From the NCBI GenBank assembly GCA_013396915.1, contig VWZL01006771.1, forward strand, positions 1,443,379 through 1,507,378: a stretch of 64,000 nucleotides of DNA, in the 5' to 3' direction. This DNA comes from Stercorarius parasiticus. Taxonomy: Eukaryota; Chordata; Aves; Charadriiformes; Stercorariidae. Below, in pieces: positions 53,563 to 64,000 of this stretch. The notes beneath the pieces are model-generated. The model was not told the DNA's origin, did no database searches, and saw nothing but the letters and a program-made list of their open reading frames with translations. The stretch's first letter is position 1, and each line of letters starts with the position of its first letter. Made by a program: the position numbers and the translations under genes.

Positions 53563-56500
53563 CCCCAGGCTTACAGTCAAGGAACAGGTAGGATACATGG
53601 AGGAACAACCCAGCACGACTGTTCCGAACATGCTATTTCCACAACAGTCGCTCCAGTCTGCACAGGTGTATCCTCAGGGGTAGTGGCATGGACCAGATGG
53701 CTTTCCATTGTAACAAACACCTATTTTCCTGAATAAACTCCCAAAGAAACAAATTTTAACATTCCTGCTAAACCCAGCCTTACTTTAGAAATTTGAGACT
53801 TTGTTCTTCGCAAAGAAACAGGGAGCAAGAGGTGAAAGTGAGAATAACAAGGTATTAGAGAGATGCTAAAAGATTTCCTTCCATCAGTGCGAACAACAGG
53901 GATGTACCTACTCTTGACCTACTTTTGTCAGAAAATAAGAATGAAATTCTGTCACATGCTTTAGTGCACAGAGAAGAGGTGCTGGAATAAACATACAGGA
54001 TGTGAAGAAATAAGCCATCCACCTGGTCACATTATCATCAGAACCAGGGTGCAAAAGGACAACGATGCTTAAGGTCTCGTAGCCAAGCATGACAGGCACT
54101 ATGGTAAGAGAACAGGCGAAGGCAACAGGCAAAATTTTGAATTCGTTGAAATCAGTAGGATTTATGCATGGATTTGATTCAAGGTGCTGTGTTCCAGCAT
54201 TTCCACAGAGTAATTCTCATGGATTAAAATGTATCGTTTGCGATTTTATGACAGATCACCAACTCAACTTAGTATGGGAGACTTCTAAAAACTTTGTAGT
54301 ATAAAGCTTCTGTGGTAGTATTTGAAAAATTATTTTGCAAATAAATTGGGGTCAAGCCCACAAGAACCATAAAATGTTGTACGTGTTAAAGCCTGAATAT
54401 CTCTTATGTGATATGTATATACCCTGTAAAGTGAATTACAAATATTTGCAGAAATTACACATCTGCTCTAAAAATGTCAAATCTTGCTGACACTAGGAAA
54501 AACACAGGAAGAGTTATGGGAGCAGTGTACTATAGATGAAAATTCTCCAATGAGTACATTTTGATTAATGTTGCTGCATTCACTAACGAATGACAGGCAA
54601 GGTCACAAGTAATTTCAGTAGTCTTCCGTACTACAACTTCCATGGCTGTAAAAAGAAAGCCCCATGTTTTACAGCAGCACTTCCCTGAGACGAACTAAAA
54701 TACTTTGGAAACAGTAATAATATATATAAAGCGGTGAAATCCACATCAGCTATTCGGATATATAAAGTAATAAAAAAATTATACCTCATATTTTCTTATG
54801 AAAGATCAAGATATATTAAAAATCTTAAAGTTATTATATATTATATATTTTTCTCTCTATGGTACAGTGTCTTACTCGTAAAACCTTAAGATCTAAAAGG
54901 CAATCTACAACTTTAACCCAATGAAGCAAAAGGGTCTGAGGATACAGCAAAGCTGGAACATTATACGACTTTGCCTACAGAGACAAACTTAATTAAAGCA
55001 TGTCTGCAAAAACACTGTACTACTTTTTATTTGAGAACTAAATTACAAAACACCAGAAACCCATGTTACCTATATCTACCTGACATTCAGATACGACCTA
55101 TTTATATAAGGCTTAATTCTGGATATTAGATAAGATGATCAGTGAGGAGTTAGTAGTTTTATATGCATTTCACAAGGGTTTTAAGTCAGCATAAGAGAAT
55201 AACAGTTTCTTACTGTAGCCTTACCATGTCAAGCCCAAACCAGCATGGTTAAATATTTGAACTCCCTACATATTCTTCACTGTAGTGCTGAAATTCACCT
55301 CAACCCATTAACAGCTGAGAGTGACTTCTATCACACTGACTTTGACCCACCCCTGCTCATTTGTAACAGATGTTCTTACCAACTAAAGAAGAGCTCTTCC
55401 TCCAAACTCCCCTCTCCCAGCATGAAACATACGAGTAAGTAGTCTCTTCAGCCAACAATTTTATTTAACATTATTCTAAGCAGCTTAAGAATTCTAAAAG
55501 TTGGTTACTTTTCAAACATAGTCAATGCCACCTGATTTTATTGGGGTTTATATCAGCTGCAACTCCTGCTTTTAATCTCAACCACTCCTATTTGCATAGC
55601 TAAACAGAAACAGACTGCTGCAGGGAAGGGAAGGAGGAAATAATGCACTTTACGCATTTAATACCTGGCCATCTGGTACCTCAGAAATGTGTTCAACTTC
55701 AAAACAGCAAGAAAATAATATGAAAGAGCCAAAAGAGGCTTTGCTGCAGCAAAAATGCGTTTATTCTACGCAAACAGGGCAACTGGCATCTGATGCAGAG
55801 GATACACCCATAAATCCAAACGCTAATACGCAGCGCTTATATGAATAGGAATACCATAGGTAAGCAGCAGCAATGGAAACTAGAATAAAGACTCTGTCCT
55901 TGACACCCTAATTTAAATGATTTTTTTCTAATTTTCTCTTCTGCATATCACTAAAAGAGCGAGAGGAAAACTGAATACTTAAGGCATTTCCCTTCACATA
56001 GAGAAGAAAAAACAAGAAATGCAGTCATATTTAGCAGCTTCCGCATCCTCAAAAACAGCTGCTAGATGCCTTGGGAGAAACATATAGATAACAGGTGGAA
56101 TTTCTCATTAGCACACTACACGACTGCAGTACTGAAGAGAGAGGGAGTCATTCTACTTTGAAGAAAGACCTTAAGACAGGTACAGGTAAATGGGTTTATC
56201 TGTAGAGAAAGGTGGTGATCCCACTGCAGGAAGAAAATCAAATTTGAGAAGGCCTATTACTGTTTCACAGGAACCTTCTGAGCTTCTCTTAATCCCTCTC
56301 TTTTTGCCACCTGAAGGCCCCATGGGAAAAAAAAAAGTACTGAGCTGTGTTTGCTGTGAAGCCACAGGATCTTCTGGCAGAAATCTGTCTAAAAAGAGCA
56401 AGTTACTTAAGGACAAGCTCTCCATTACTACTAGATGGTAAATGCTAATTCCCCTATTAATAAAAGGTCTGCGTGCACACAACTGATTTGCTCACTGCTG

Positions 56501-57334
56501 ATAGCCTTGCTGCAGTATGCAACTTTGGGGCACAAAAAAAAAAAAACAAACAACCCCACACATATATTCAAGTGGAAGGTCATACAATTTCTGGGGGGGA
56601 AAAAAAAAATCTTCCCTAAAAATCATTATGTTTAGACAGCAGTTTATAGGTTTCTAATATGTTTTATCAACTACAGAAAAAAAAAACCCCAAAACACAAA
56701 CAAGAATACTAAATACAATGTAGAAGAGTAAAACTACCAAATGCTCACTGGAATCAGAATGCAGCAGGACACTGGGATATTTATTCACATACAAGCACGT
56801 GAAAGCAACAGAGGAAGACCCTCAGCAGCTCATTCTGTCAGAAAAGAAGGGCTTTTCAAGACCTGTCAAAGGAACTACAGGTGCAAAAGATGGTGAAATG
56901 GCAAAGGTCATAAATTCTTCATAAGAGAAGAAGGATGAAGTGAAGACAGGACTCTGGAAAGACCAATTTCACTGTGCCTAGAGATCTGATAGGTAGATAA
57001 ATTGCAAGGTCTTCAAAATAAATCACTTTGGAAGTCAAATTAGTAAGTAGGAATACAAAAATAGCAAGAGCACAGTGGGACAAAAGTCAGAAAGATCCAA
57101 GTATAGTGTGTAACATAAAGGAACAGGTAAAAAGAAAATGCTCTAGAGACACAGAAATAGCATGAAAACAGTCAGAAAATAGATGGTTCAATCCTCCACA
57201 GTTTCTCTGTCTATGGTTGGTAGATCACCTGCAGTCCCACAGAAGATAGATTATGTATAATAGTAGAGAAAAGTGACAAAAAGAGATCCACATACATTTT
57301 GAGAATATTTGTAAAATTTTCTGCAGGATTTAGC

Positions 57335-57353
57335 AAAAAAAAAAAAAAAAAAA
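57335..57353. repeat. Poly-A tract of 19
   Basis: An uninterrupted run of A in a purine-rich stretch, upstream of the decayed CR1 at 57.9 kb. No processed gene copy is recognised before it. Confidence 0.85.
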
Positions 57354-57939
57354 GAGGAAAGAAAAGCTAGTAAAATCTTGCAGCTGGTTCCCGAATAAAA
57401 GCCAGTATAGTTCCATTGTATGAAAAATACTTGGATCGCTTTAGAATTGTTAGGTAATGCATGGGTTTTTCTGTGTTTTTTTCCCCACAAATGTAAGTAT
57501 ACTGCAAATAACTGCATGTGACTCAGCAGAATTATTAATAGATGACCATGAGAAAAATATTTAAATTACTTTGGCTTCATTTTTCATCAGAAAGAGAACT
57601 GATCAGGCAATTAATCACAACACACCAGGAAAAAGAAGAAAATAGAATGTAGAATTAGGCAGGTGAGCATTTGACCAAATTCTACATTTCCAAATCACAG
57701 ACCTGATGAAAACTCATTCTTAGAAAGCACACTAGAGGAAATTTAGAGTACTAAGTACGTGTTTAAGAGGACTCACGGGAAAGAAGTGCGACTCAAGAAG
57801 GTTGGAAAAAGTCAACTAAAATACCTATCTTCAGAATGAGAGAAAATTGAGAAGTTTGGGAAATGTGGACTACTCAGTTTAAAATGAAGCCCCAGAAAAA
57901 CACTGGAGCAAATAAAAAGCACCAAGACGACAGGACAGA

Positions 57940-58625
57940 CTACGTAAGTATTGTCAACATGGATTTTTAAAGAACAGACTGCTGAATCAGGTTGATTTTC
58001 TCCGTGACAGGATAAAAACCCTTGTGTGAAGGGAAATGTCAGTAGATGTCTCACGTTCACCTTAGCAGGGCATTTGGTACTGTCTCACATGACATTTTCA
58101 TTAGTAAGTTCTAGATGAACCCTCTTTAAAATAGGTAAAACTCTTTGGAAAACCATATTTAGATCTATCAATGGATAACTGTCAAAACAGGATGTCAGAA
58201 GAGGATGTATTGTAGGATTCTGAAGCGGGTCTGCCCTCGGTCTAGTAGTATTTATTCAGTAATTTCATTAATCATTTAGATGATGGAATGGAGTGAATGC
58301 TTATTAAACGTGACATTTGACTGCACACAACACAGGGCCTGTAGCTTCTTTCAAGCCCCTAGAGAACAAAATTGAAATAAAAATAATCTTGACAAATTGG
58401 AAAATGGCATTAAAAAAAAAAAAGGACACGATTCAGTAGGGAGAACTGTGAGATACTACGCCTATACCCAGGTAGAAGTAATAGCTGTACAGTACAAGAT
58501 ATAGAATAGTTGGCTTGGATTACATTTCCTGAGGAGAAATTTTGGCATTATAATGGGTTATCTACATGAATCAGCATTATCATACCCTTACAACACAAGA
58601 GTTTTAGTAAAAACAATATATACTG
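57940..58625 (+). mobile_element. Decayed CR1-like LINE, reverse-transcriptase region
   Basis: In plus orientation there are broken matches to the central CR1 ORF2 region. The motif usually seen as 'caacatggattt...aagaac' is at about 57956-57975. A block around 58050-58110 ('agcagggcatttggtactgt', 'ctcacatgacattttcatta') corresponds to the conserved 'FSKAFDTVSH...I' stretch of the polymerase. 'cattaatcatttagatgatg' (about 58267) corresponds to the 'INDLDE' stretch. A final part near 58550-58590 ('gggttatctacatgaatcag') fits the next conserved block. Stops and frame shifts break every frame. The 5' side may reach further, to about 57.0 kb, but that cannot be shown by eye. This is the internal polymerase region, unlike the 3' fragments elsewhere in the window. 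Confidence 0.65.
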
Positions 58626-60744
58626 TTTTTAAGGCTCCATAAATGCAAGCTCACATTCCAGTTCAAAACAGAGCAGATGGAGTGGAAATCTGGGTGATTT
58701 TTATTCTCCACCGGTTCCAGCATCAAATTCCTGAAGCCCCTCAGTCACATGTTATTAGACTGGGAGACAGCTCTCAGACTTACAGCCCACAGGAGATATT
58801 CCCGAAGAGACTAATGGAGGACTTAGAAGAGCAGCTTTTCTCATCTGGGAATCCTTTTCAGCAAAGGGAACAACAATATTCTTTCTAAGAATTCTTACTT
58901 CTTTTCTTGAAGCTACCCACACCACCGGGACAGGTCAAATAAGTGAAGACAGGAACTTCAATTTCATTTGGAGTTATGTCGAAAATTAAGAGCAAAGTAA
59001 GGAATTTAAATAACTTAGTAGGCTTTCGAATACATTTGCACATAGTGTCTGCAAAATTGGGTGACTTTAATAAATTTTGCATCAAAATCAGAGCTTGTCT
59101 TTAGTGAAAAGATAATAGGCTTTATAACACTAAAGTCATACAAATGGTTTTGGTTACCACATGGTTTCCACAAAAGGGATTTGAACTCTAGGATACTTAG
59201 TACAAGCTCTGTTTGTTTCAATTTGAGCAAATTGAGGATTTCACTCTAGATTTACTGCTGTGCTACATTTAAGATTTGGTAGGTTTTGCCAAAATACTGT
59301 TTTTGTACAATACTGTTTTTGTACTGTTTTTGTTACATTCCTAAGAGGCAGCTTTATCATGGTGTGTCTTTTGTGAAGGGTGGGGTAGAAGAGAAACAGT
59401 AAATGTCAACAGATACCTGGATTGTGTTTGCATTATAGCGACTCTTTCAGAATAACTGAGAACTTGATATCTTGCAATTAAAACAACTTTATGCACAACA
59501 TATGTTATTTCAGAAAATCTCCACCCCCAAAAAAAAAAACCAAACACATTTTATTGCATGTCACCTCCATGCAAAATGGCTAAGGAACATTGAACAGCGA
59601 GAATCTTGTTCTGCTTTGATGTTACTTAAATGGGAATCTCAGGTTATTTCAACAAGAGCTATCCCCAATGCCAGCTTTTAGGGCATCTAGTCAGTGGAAC
59701 TCGGATAGGTCCACTTACAGGATTAAGACTGTATTGGTGCAAGAAGGAATCTATGCCTCTCTAATGACAGGCAAACACATTTTTAACGCTCTTTATATAT
59801 ACATAAAACTGATCATTAGAAGTGAAAGTTCTATAAATTCACTTCATAGCAGGTTTATTTTGCCCATTACTTTTCTGGGTTTTTTCATTTGTGTTTTTAA
59901 TGCTACTTTTTCTGTGAAGTGCTGTACAAGTACATATCAGGAATCAACAAGTTTTCAAAATCCAGTCTGTATGGTTGATTCAGATTCTTGCTAGCCTTAG
60001 ATGTCTTGTCTAAGGTCTATTTGTTCTTTTTTTTTTCTTAAAAGAGATATTGTTACAAGTCCTAATGTATTTAAGGTTGTAAAATATTTGGAAAACCTTG
60101 GATGGAAATTAAACTGCAAGTTTATAAGAACTATTTTTTTTCATGAAAGATCTGTTTATCCCACAACACAAAAATACCAGATTCATGTTAGGCAGAGAAT
60201 CATATAATTATGTAAATCTATCAGTCAGGGATGAATCATCACCAAAACAAGGTCTGACAATCTCTTTTCACAAGAAGATGGAGAAGGAGCTACTGGCCAT
60301 CTGGATGCAGCAATTTCAGATACTCAGTTGATAACTCAAACCAAATGCAAAACTTAAGTTTTCCACCTTCATAGAAGCAATGCCATCCTCAGATCCATAA
60401 TACAAACACAACATGAGCATACTTCTCACAGGAAGCTTTTTAAAGGACAAGAAATGCTTCCAGTCAATTAGATATTATTTTAAAAAACTGAACAAAACCC
60501 AAGAGATCAAAAATTTAAATAACCTTCCATATGACAAGCAAGTCAAAATGGATCCCTCTTGTCATTACAATTATCATGCTTATAAATACATTTCTATGAC
60601 TTCCATGAAATCTCCCTTACCTGAATTATTTTCTAATTTCTGTGAAGTAGCTAATGATCACAATTTTACATATATACCTGTGAAGTAACAGTCTAATTTT
60701 GACTTATGATAGACCAAGGGGAGTGGCAAAAGTGATAAAAGTAG
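58626..60744. other. Unique AT-rich DNA, no gene recognised
   Basis: Only the 16-bp tandem repeat at 59.3 kb stands out. Open frames on both strands are at chance length. Confidence 0.6.
59293..59336. repeat. Short tandem repeat, 16-bp unit
   Basis: 'aatactgtttttgtac' is present twice in a row, followed by a partial third copy 'tgtttttgttac'. The surrounding sequence is unique and AT-rich. Confidence 0.85.
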
Positions 60745-61155
60745 TCATAGAATTCCCTAGGTTGGAAGGGACTTTTGAGATCATCTAGTCCAACCACCAA
60801 CCTAACTCTTGACAAAAACCATCACTAAACCATATCATTAAGCACCACGTCTACCCGTCTTTTAAATACCTCCAGGGACGGTGCCTCAACCACTTCCCTG
60901 GGCAGCCTGTTCCAATGCTTAACAACCCTTTCAGTGTAAAAATTTTTCCTAATATCCAGTCTAAACCTCCCCTGGCACAAATTGAGGTTGTTTCCTCTTG
61001 TCCTATCACCTGTTGCTTGGGAAAAGAGACTGACCCCCACCTCTGTACAACCTCCTCTCAGGTAGCTGTAGAGAGCAAGAAGGTCTCTACAGTCTCCTTT
61101 TCTCCAGGCTGAACAACCTCAGCTCCCTCAGCTGCTCCTCATAAGACTTGTTCCT
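60745..61155 (-). mobile_element. CR1: CR1 LINE, 5'-truncated
   Basis: On the plus strand the element reads backwards, from 'tcatagaattccctaggttg' at its 3' end to 'cagctgctcctcataagact' at its truncated 5' end. A minus-strand frame at 60825-61040 gives '[20 protein letters not shown]' and '[19 protein letters not shown]', the well-known conceptual translation of the ORF2 end and 3' UTR boundary of CR1. The tail is altered ('gaattccctagg' in place of the octamer repeats). It is more diverged than the 44.1- and 63.3-kb copies and belongs to another subfamily. No coding capacity for retrotransposition remains. Confidence 0.92.
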
Positions 61156-62939
61156 CCTCCTAAGACAAAGTCCTCCTCATATCAGTAGTTTCCACAACCA
61201 ATATTCCTTCCAGCATTCTACCTATAAAATTATAATGCACAGGATTCTTTATGAGAATAAGGCTTTTGTGGGGAATATTTGAGTCCGTTATTAAATCTGG
61301 GGATATAAGATGACAAAAGCTTTATAAATGTGCTAAATTTCCTATTACAGAAAAATATCAAATTCAAGCATATGTTTAGATTTTGAAAAGCAGCTTTTTA
61401 TTATTTAATGACCATACATATAGAGGAAATCTCTATACCTTTTATAACTTCTGGCCTTTGGTGACTTTTAATCATACATACATACACACACACATATATA
61501 TATTAACCCCATGCACACACAGAGAGCAGTCTGAAGCAAAAGCAAATGACAGATGAACCATGAGGTCATATTGATTCCCTCTGCTGTAATGCAACTCATT
61601 ATTAGAGATGCTGTCCATTAATTTTTCCTTTCTCTACAAGTCCTTAATTATAACACATTAGAAGTGCATGCCTGAGTGAGCACTGCTCTAATTTCAAACT
61701 GAAACAATGCTTGTGTCCCACCGTGAGCAACATTAATTAAAATCTCTCTTCTGTTTTCCCTGAACTCTCCTCCTGACATTTCCAGGTAAAGTTAAATAAA
61801 AATGTATGTCAATACGTAAAAGCTAGCTATCAGCAAATACATGATGTAATTGAAGTACTGGATGTTAAACACCAATTTAAGTGGTTTCCCTTTGGAAACT
61901 GTGTGTTTGTCCATGCAATTTCATATTATGGTCTTTATTAATAACAGTAATCACATCAGGCAGTCTCTGCACATTTGTCAAGTTGATAATATCACAAAAG
62001 ATATATGCATGCTTTCTGGGATATTAAGGGTAATACCAAGTAATAATTCATTTATGCATTTATTGATATTCGAGCTAAGGCAAATAAAATTTAAAAGTGA
62101 AAAATAAAAATCAAAGTTTTAAGAAAAATTAAAACATAAAATGAAAGCTTGATATACAAGATAAAGTAAAATATACATCAGAACAGGAGTAATAAACAAA
62201 ATAATCATTGTGCAGAAATCCAGTATCTGAAAAAAGTTTAGTATCTCCAGCTGAGGTCCTTCAAGCCAAGTTAGTTGCTGGTTGATATCAGGTTGTTTTG
62301 CTAATTACAAAGAAGCAGATAGAGTTTATAAAAGCTCTTTGGGTAAAGTGTACTTCACATACTCTGCTGTGCAACTAGCCCTTTTCTCAGGGAAATAACT
62401 TGGTCAGCAATGTTTGCACAATTACATTTAATGCCATTCATTCTCAAGATGAAATATGTAACAAAAAATATACATGATATTCATCAGTATACAAGTATTT
62501 TTCTCCAACAGAATTTTAAAGATATCTGATGTATACACAAACCCGTGTTCAAATTACTGCTGTTCAAACTATTTAGTACTTGAATAGCACTGCCCATGAT
62601 ATCCATTCCTGATGAAAAGGACTTCCTCATGTGAAACGCTGGCTGTGCTGAGCATGGGAAACGTCGTCCCAACAGAAAATCTCAGCTTGCTGTGCATACA
62701 GAATGATAGCATAAAATGCTCTTAACAAAGCTCCTACTGTTGCAGCTAGGAAGCATCCAAATTGCAGTGGTCCATTACTGTTCTGACGGCCACCCGATTA
62801 AGCAAAGTCTGACTGCAAGATGCTAAATTCAAATAATGGTTTATTAAAGTTTTTCTAGAAATGCCCCATCTGAGAGAACACTGGCCTTAAGAAGATTTTC
62901 ATTGGTTCTTCTGGATCATCTTTTTTACTTTTTTAAATA
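61156..62939. other. Unique AT-rich DNA between CR1 copies
   Basis: Holds a compound microsatellite (61.47 kb) and a block at 61540-61760 rich in 'attaa' and 'ttaatta' cores that could be a conserved non-coding element. No gene is seen. Confidence 0.55.
61473..61503. repeat. Compound microsatellite (CATA)n(CA)n(TA)n
   Basis: 'catacatacatac' runs into 'acacacacac' and then 'atatatata'. It lies between a CR1 copy and an AT-rich unique block. Confidence 0.85.
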
Positions 62940-63190
62940 GCTGGAAGAGGTAGATTTAGATTGGATATCAGGAAGAAATTCTTTACTGTGAGGGTGGTGA
63001 GGCACTGGCACAGGTTGCCCAGGGAAGCTGTGGATGCCCCATCCCTGGAGGTGTTCAAGGCCAGGCTGGATGGGGCTTTGAGCAACCTGGTCTAGTGGGA
63101 GGTGTCCCTGCCCATGGCAGCGGGGTTGAAACTAGATGATCTTTAAGGTCCCTTCCAACCTAAAGCATTTTATGATTCTATGATGCTATA
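62940..63190 (+). mobile_element. CR1: CR1 LINE, short 3' fragment
   Basis: It begins at 'gtagatttagattggatatc' and runs through the standard CR1 3' UTR: 'gaagaaattctttactgtga', 'gcccatggcagcggggttga', then 'tatgattctatgatgctata'. Only the last ORF2 codons and the 3' UTR remain. It differs from the following copy at many positions ('gcccatggcagcgggg' where the other has 'gctcattgcagagggg'), so it is a separate insertion of a different subfamily and not a duplication of its neighbour. Confidence 0.92.
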
Positions 63191-63252
63191 AAAGTTTGCA
63201 TAAGCATAAACAGGCCAGACTGAATCAACTTCTGACTACATTTTTTCCATCA

Positions 63253-63760
63253 GAAGTATTGAGCTCTGGAGCCCTCAGCACAGGAAGGACATGGACCTGT
63301 TGGAGCAGGTCCAGAGGAAGGCCACAAAAATGATCAGAGGGCTGGAGCATCTCTCCTATGAAGACAGGCTGAGGGAGTTGGGGTTGTCCAGTCTGGAGAA
63401 GAGAAGGCTCTGGGGAGGCCTTATTGCAGCCTTCCAGTACCTAAAGGGGGCCGGCAGGAAAGACGGGGACAAATGTTTTAGCAGGGCCTGTTACAATAGG
63501 ACAAGGGGTAATGGCTAAACTAAAAGAGGGAAGATTCAGACTAGATATAAGGAAGAAATTTTTTACGCTGAGGGTGGTGAGACACCAGCACAGGTTGCCC
63601 AGAGGGGTGGTAGGTGTCCCATCCCTGGAAACATTCAAGGTCAGGTTGGATGGGGCTCTGAGCAACCTGATCTAGTTGAAGATGTTCCTGCTCATTGCAG
63701 AGGGGATTGGACTAGATGACCTTTAAAGGTCCCTTCCAACCCAAACCATTCTATGATTCT
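63253..63760 (+). mobile_element. CR1: CR1 LINE, 5'-truncated, well preserved
   Basis: It starts inside the ORF2 reverse-transcriptase C-terminal region ('gagctctggagccctcagca') and ends with the CR1 tail 'ccattctatgattct'. An open frame at 63291-63518 reads '[18 protein letters not shown]' and '[19 protein letters not shown]', nearly the same as the matching stretch of the 44.1-kb copy on the other strand. The 3' UTR block ('cattcaaggtcaggttggat', 'tagatgacctttaaaggtcc') is also close to that copy, so both probably belong to one fairly young subfamily. It is one of two CR1s lying head to tail; only about 60 bases separate it from the copy before it. ORF1 and the catalytic core of ORF2 are absent. 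Confidence 0.93.
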
Positions 63761-64000
63761 TGTGTATCATATTTGAAATGCAAGCATATCGATAGCAGCA
63801 GCATAAATTGAAAAACTGAAACCCTATTTCTGGGCTTTTTTTTTTTTTTTTTAAACTGAACCTATTCTATTGTCTGACAACCTATCCAGCTGTTTTTTGA
63901 ATGGAGCACCCTTTTGTAGCAAACAGGTTATTTGCAATATAACTAATCTAGTTGAAAATACAGGGGAGGGATGTTGTCAGAAAAGATGTTCTGATCACTT

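Larger units (their letters stand above)
51131..57939. other. Unique DNA, no gene recognised
   Basis: Poly-T runs occur at 51.47 and 51.51 kb, with TA-rich DNA at 54.72-54.86 kb, the palindromic repeat at 53.5 kb and purine-rich stretches at 56.8-57.2 kb. The last could be the upstream part of the decayed LINE at 57.9 kb, but the similarity is too weak to call. Confidence 0.55.

Noticed and set aside
63441..63665. 74-codon minus-strand frame
   Set aside because: Antisense shadow of the plus-strand CR1 at 63253-63760.

Overview
This window looks like non-coding nuclear DNA from a bird, or less likely another reptile. The main evidence is a set of CR1-type LINE retrotransposon copies. Several carry the CR1 3' end (the 'cccttccaac...attctatgattct' tail), are cut short at the 5' end, and lack a poly-A tail. 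The rest is AT-rich with low repeat density and short microsatellites. There are no operons, bacterial-type genes, rRNA or tRNA genes, or CRISPR arrays. One undetermined base (N at 9225) fits a draft assembly. The species cannot be named from the sequence.

No protein-coding host gene can be supported. By rough calculation from stop-codon frequency at this base composition, open frames of 60-140 codons should occur about as often as they do here on both strands. The only frames with a recognisable product are reverse-transcriptase C-terminal remnants inside CR1 copies (44457-44684 minus, 60825-61040 minus, 63291-63518 plus). A few minus-strand open segments between 3.9 and 8.7 kb and at 20.6 kb are bounded by good-looking splice signals. 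They are listed as leads, not genes. The window could be intergenic or lie inside a very large intron.

Layout: 1-6.9 kb is unique sequence with a perfect hairpin at 2.13 kb. An old LINE relic lies at 6.95-7.1 kb. A divergent CR1 is at 13.56-13.85 kb. A strongly decayed minus-strand CR1/L3-like LINE at 16.8-17.8 kb contains a local 23-bp tandem array. From 17.8 to 44.1 kb the sequence is mostly unique, with a small ancient repeat (22.4 kb), a tiny CR1 3' tail (28.7 kb) and several GC-richer patches. A well-preserved minus-strand CR1 is at 44.10-44.82 kb. Decayed CR1 fragments lie at 49.6 kb, 50.5-51.1 kb (minus) and 57.9-58.6 kb (plus). A moderately old minus-strand CR1 is at 60.75-61.15 kb. 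Two plus-strand CR1s sit in tandem at 62.94-63.19 and 63.25-63.76 kb; the second belongs to the same apparent subfamily as the 44.1-kb copy but in opposite orientation.

No new biological system was found. The best leads are the splice-bounded open segments, the paired homeodomain- and POU-like sites in unique AT-rich DNA (21.37, 32.2, 39.5 and 61.6 kb), and the layering of CR1 copies of different ages.
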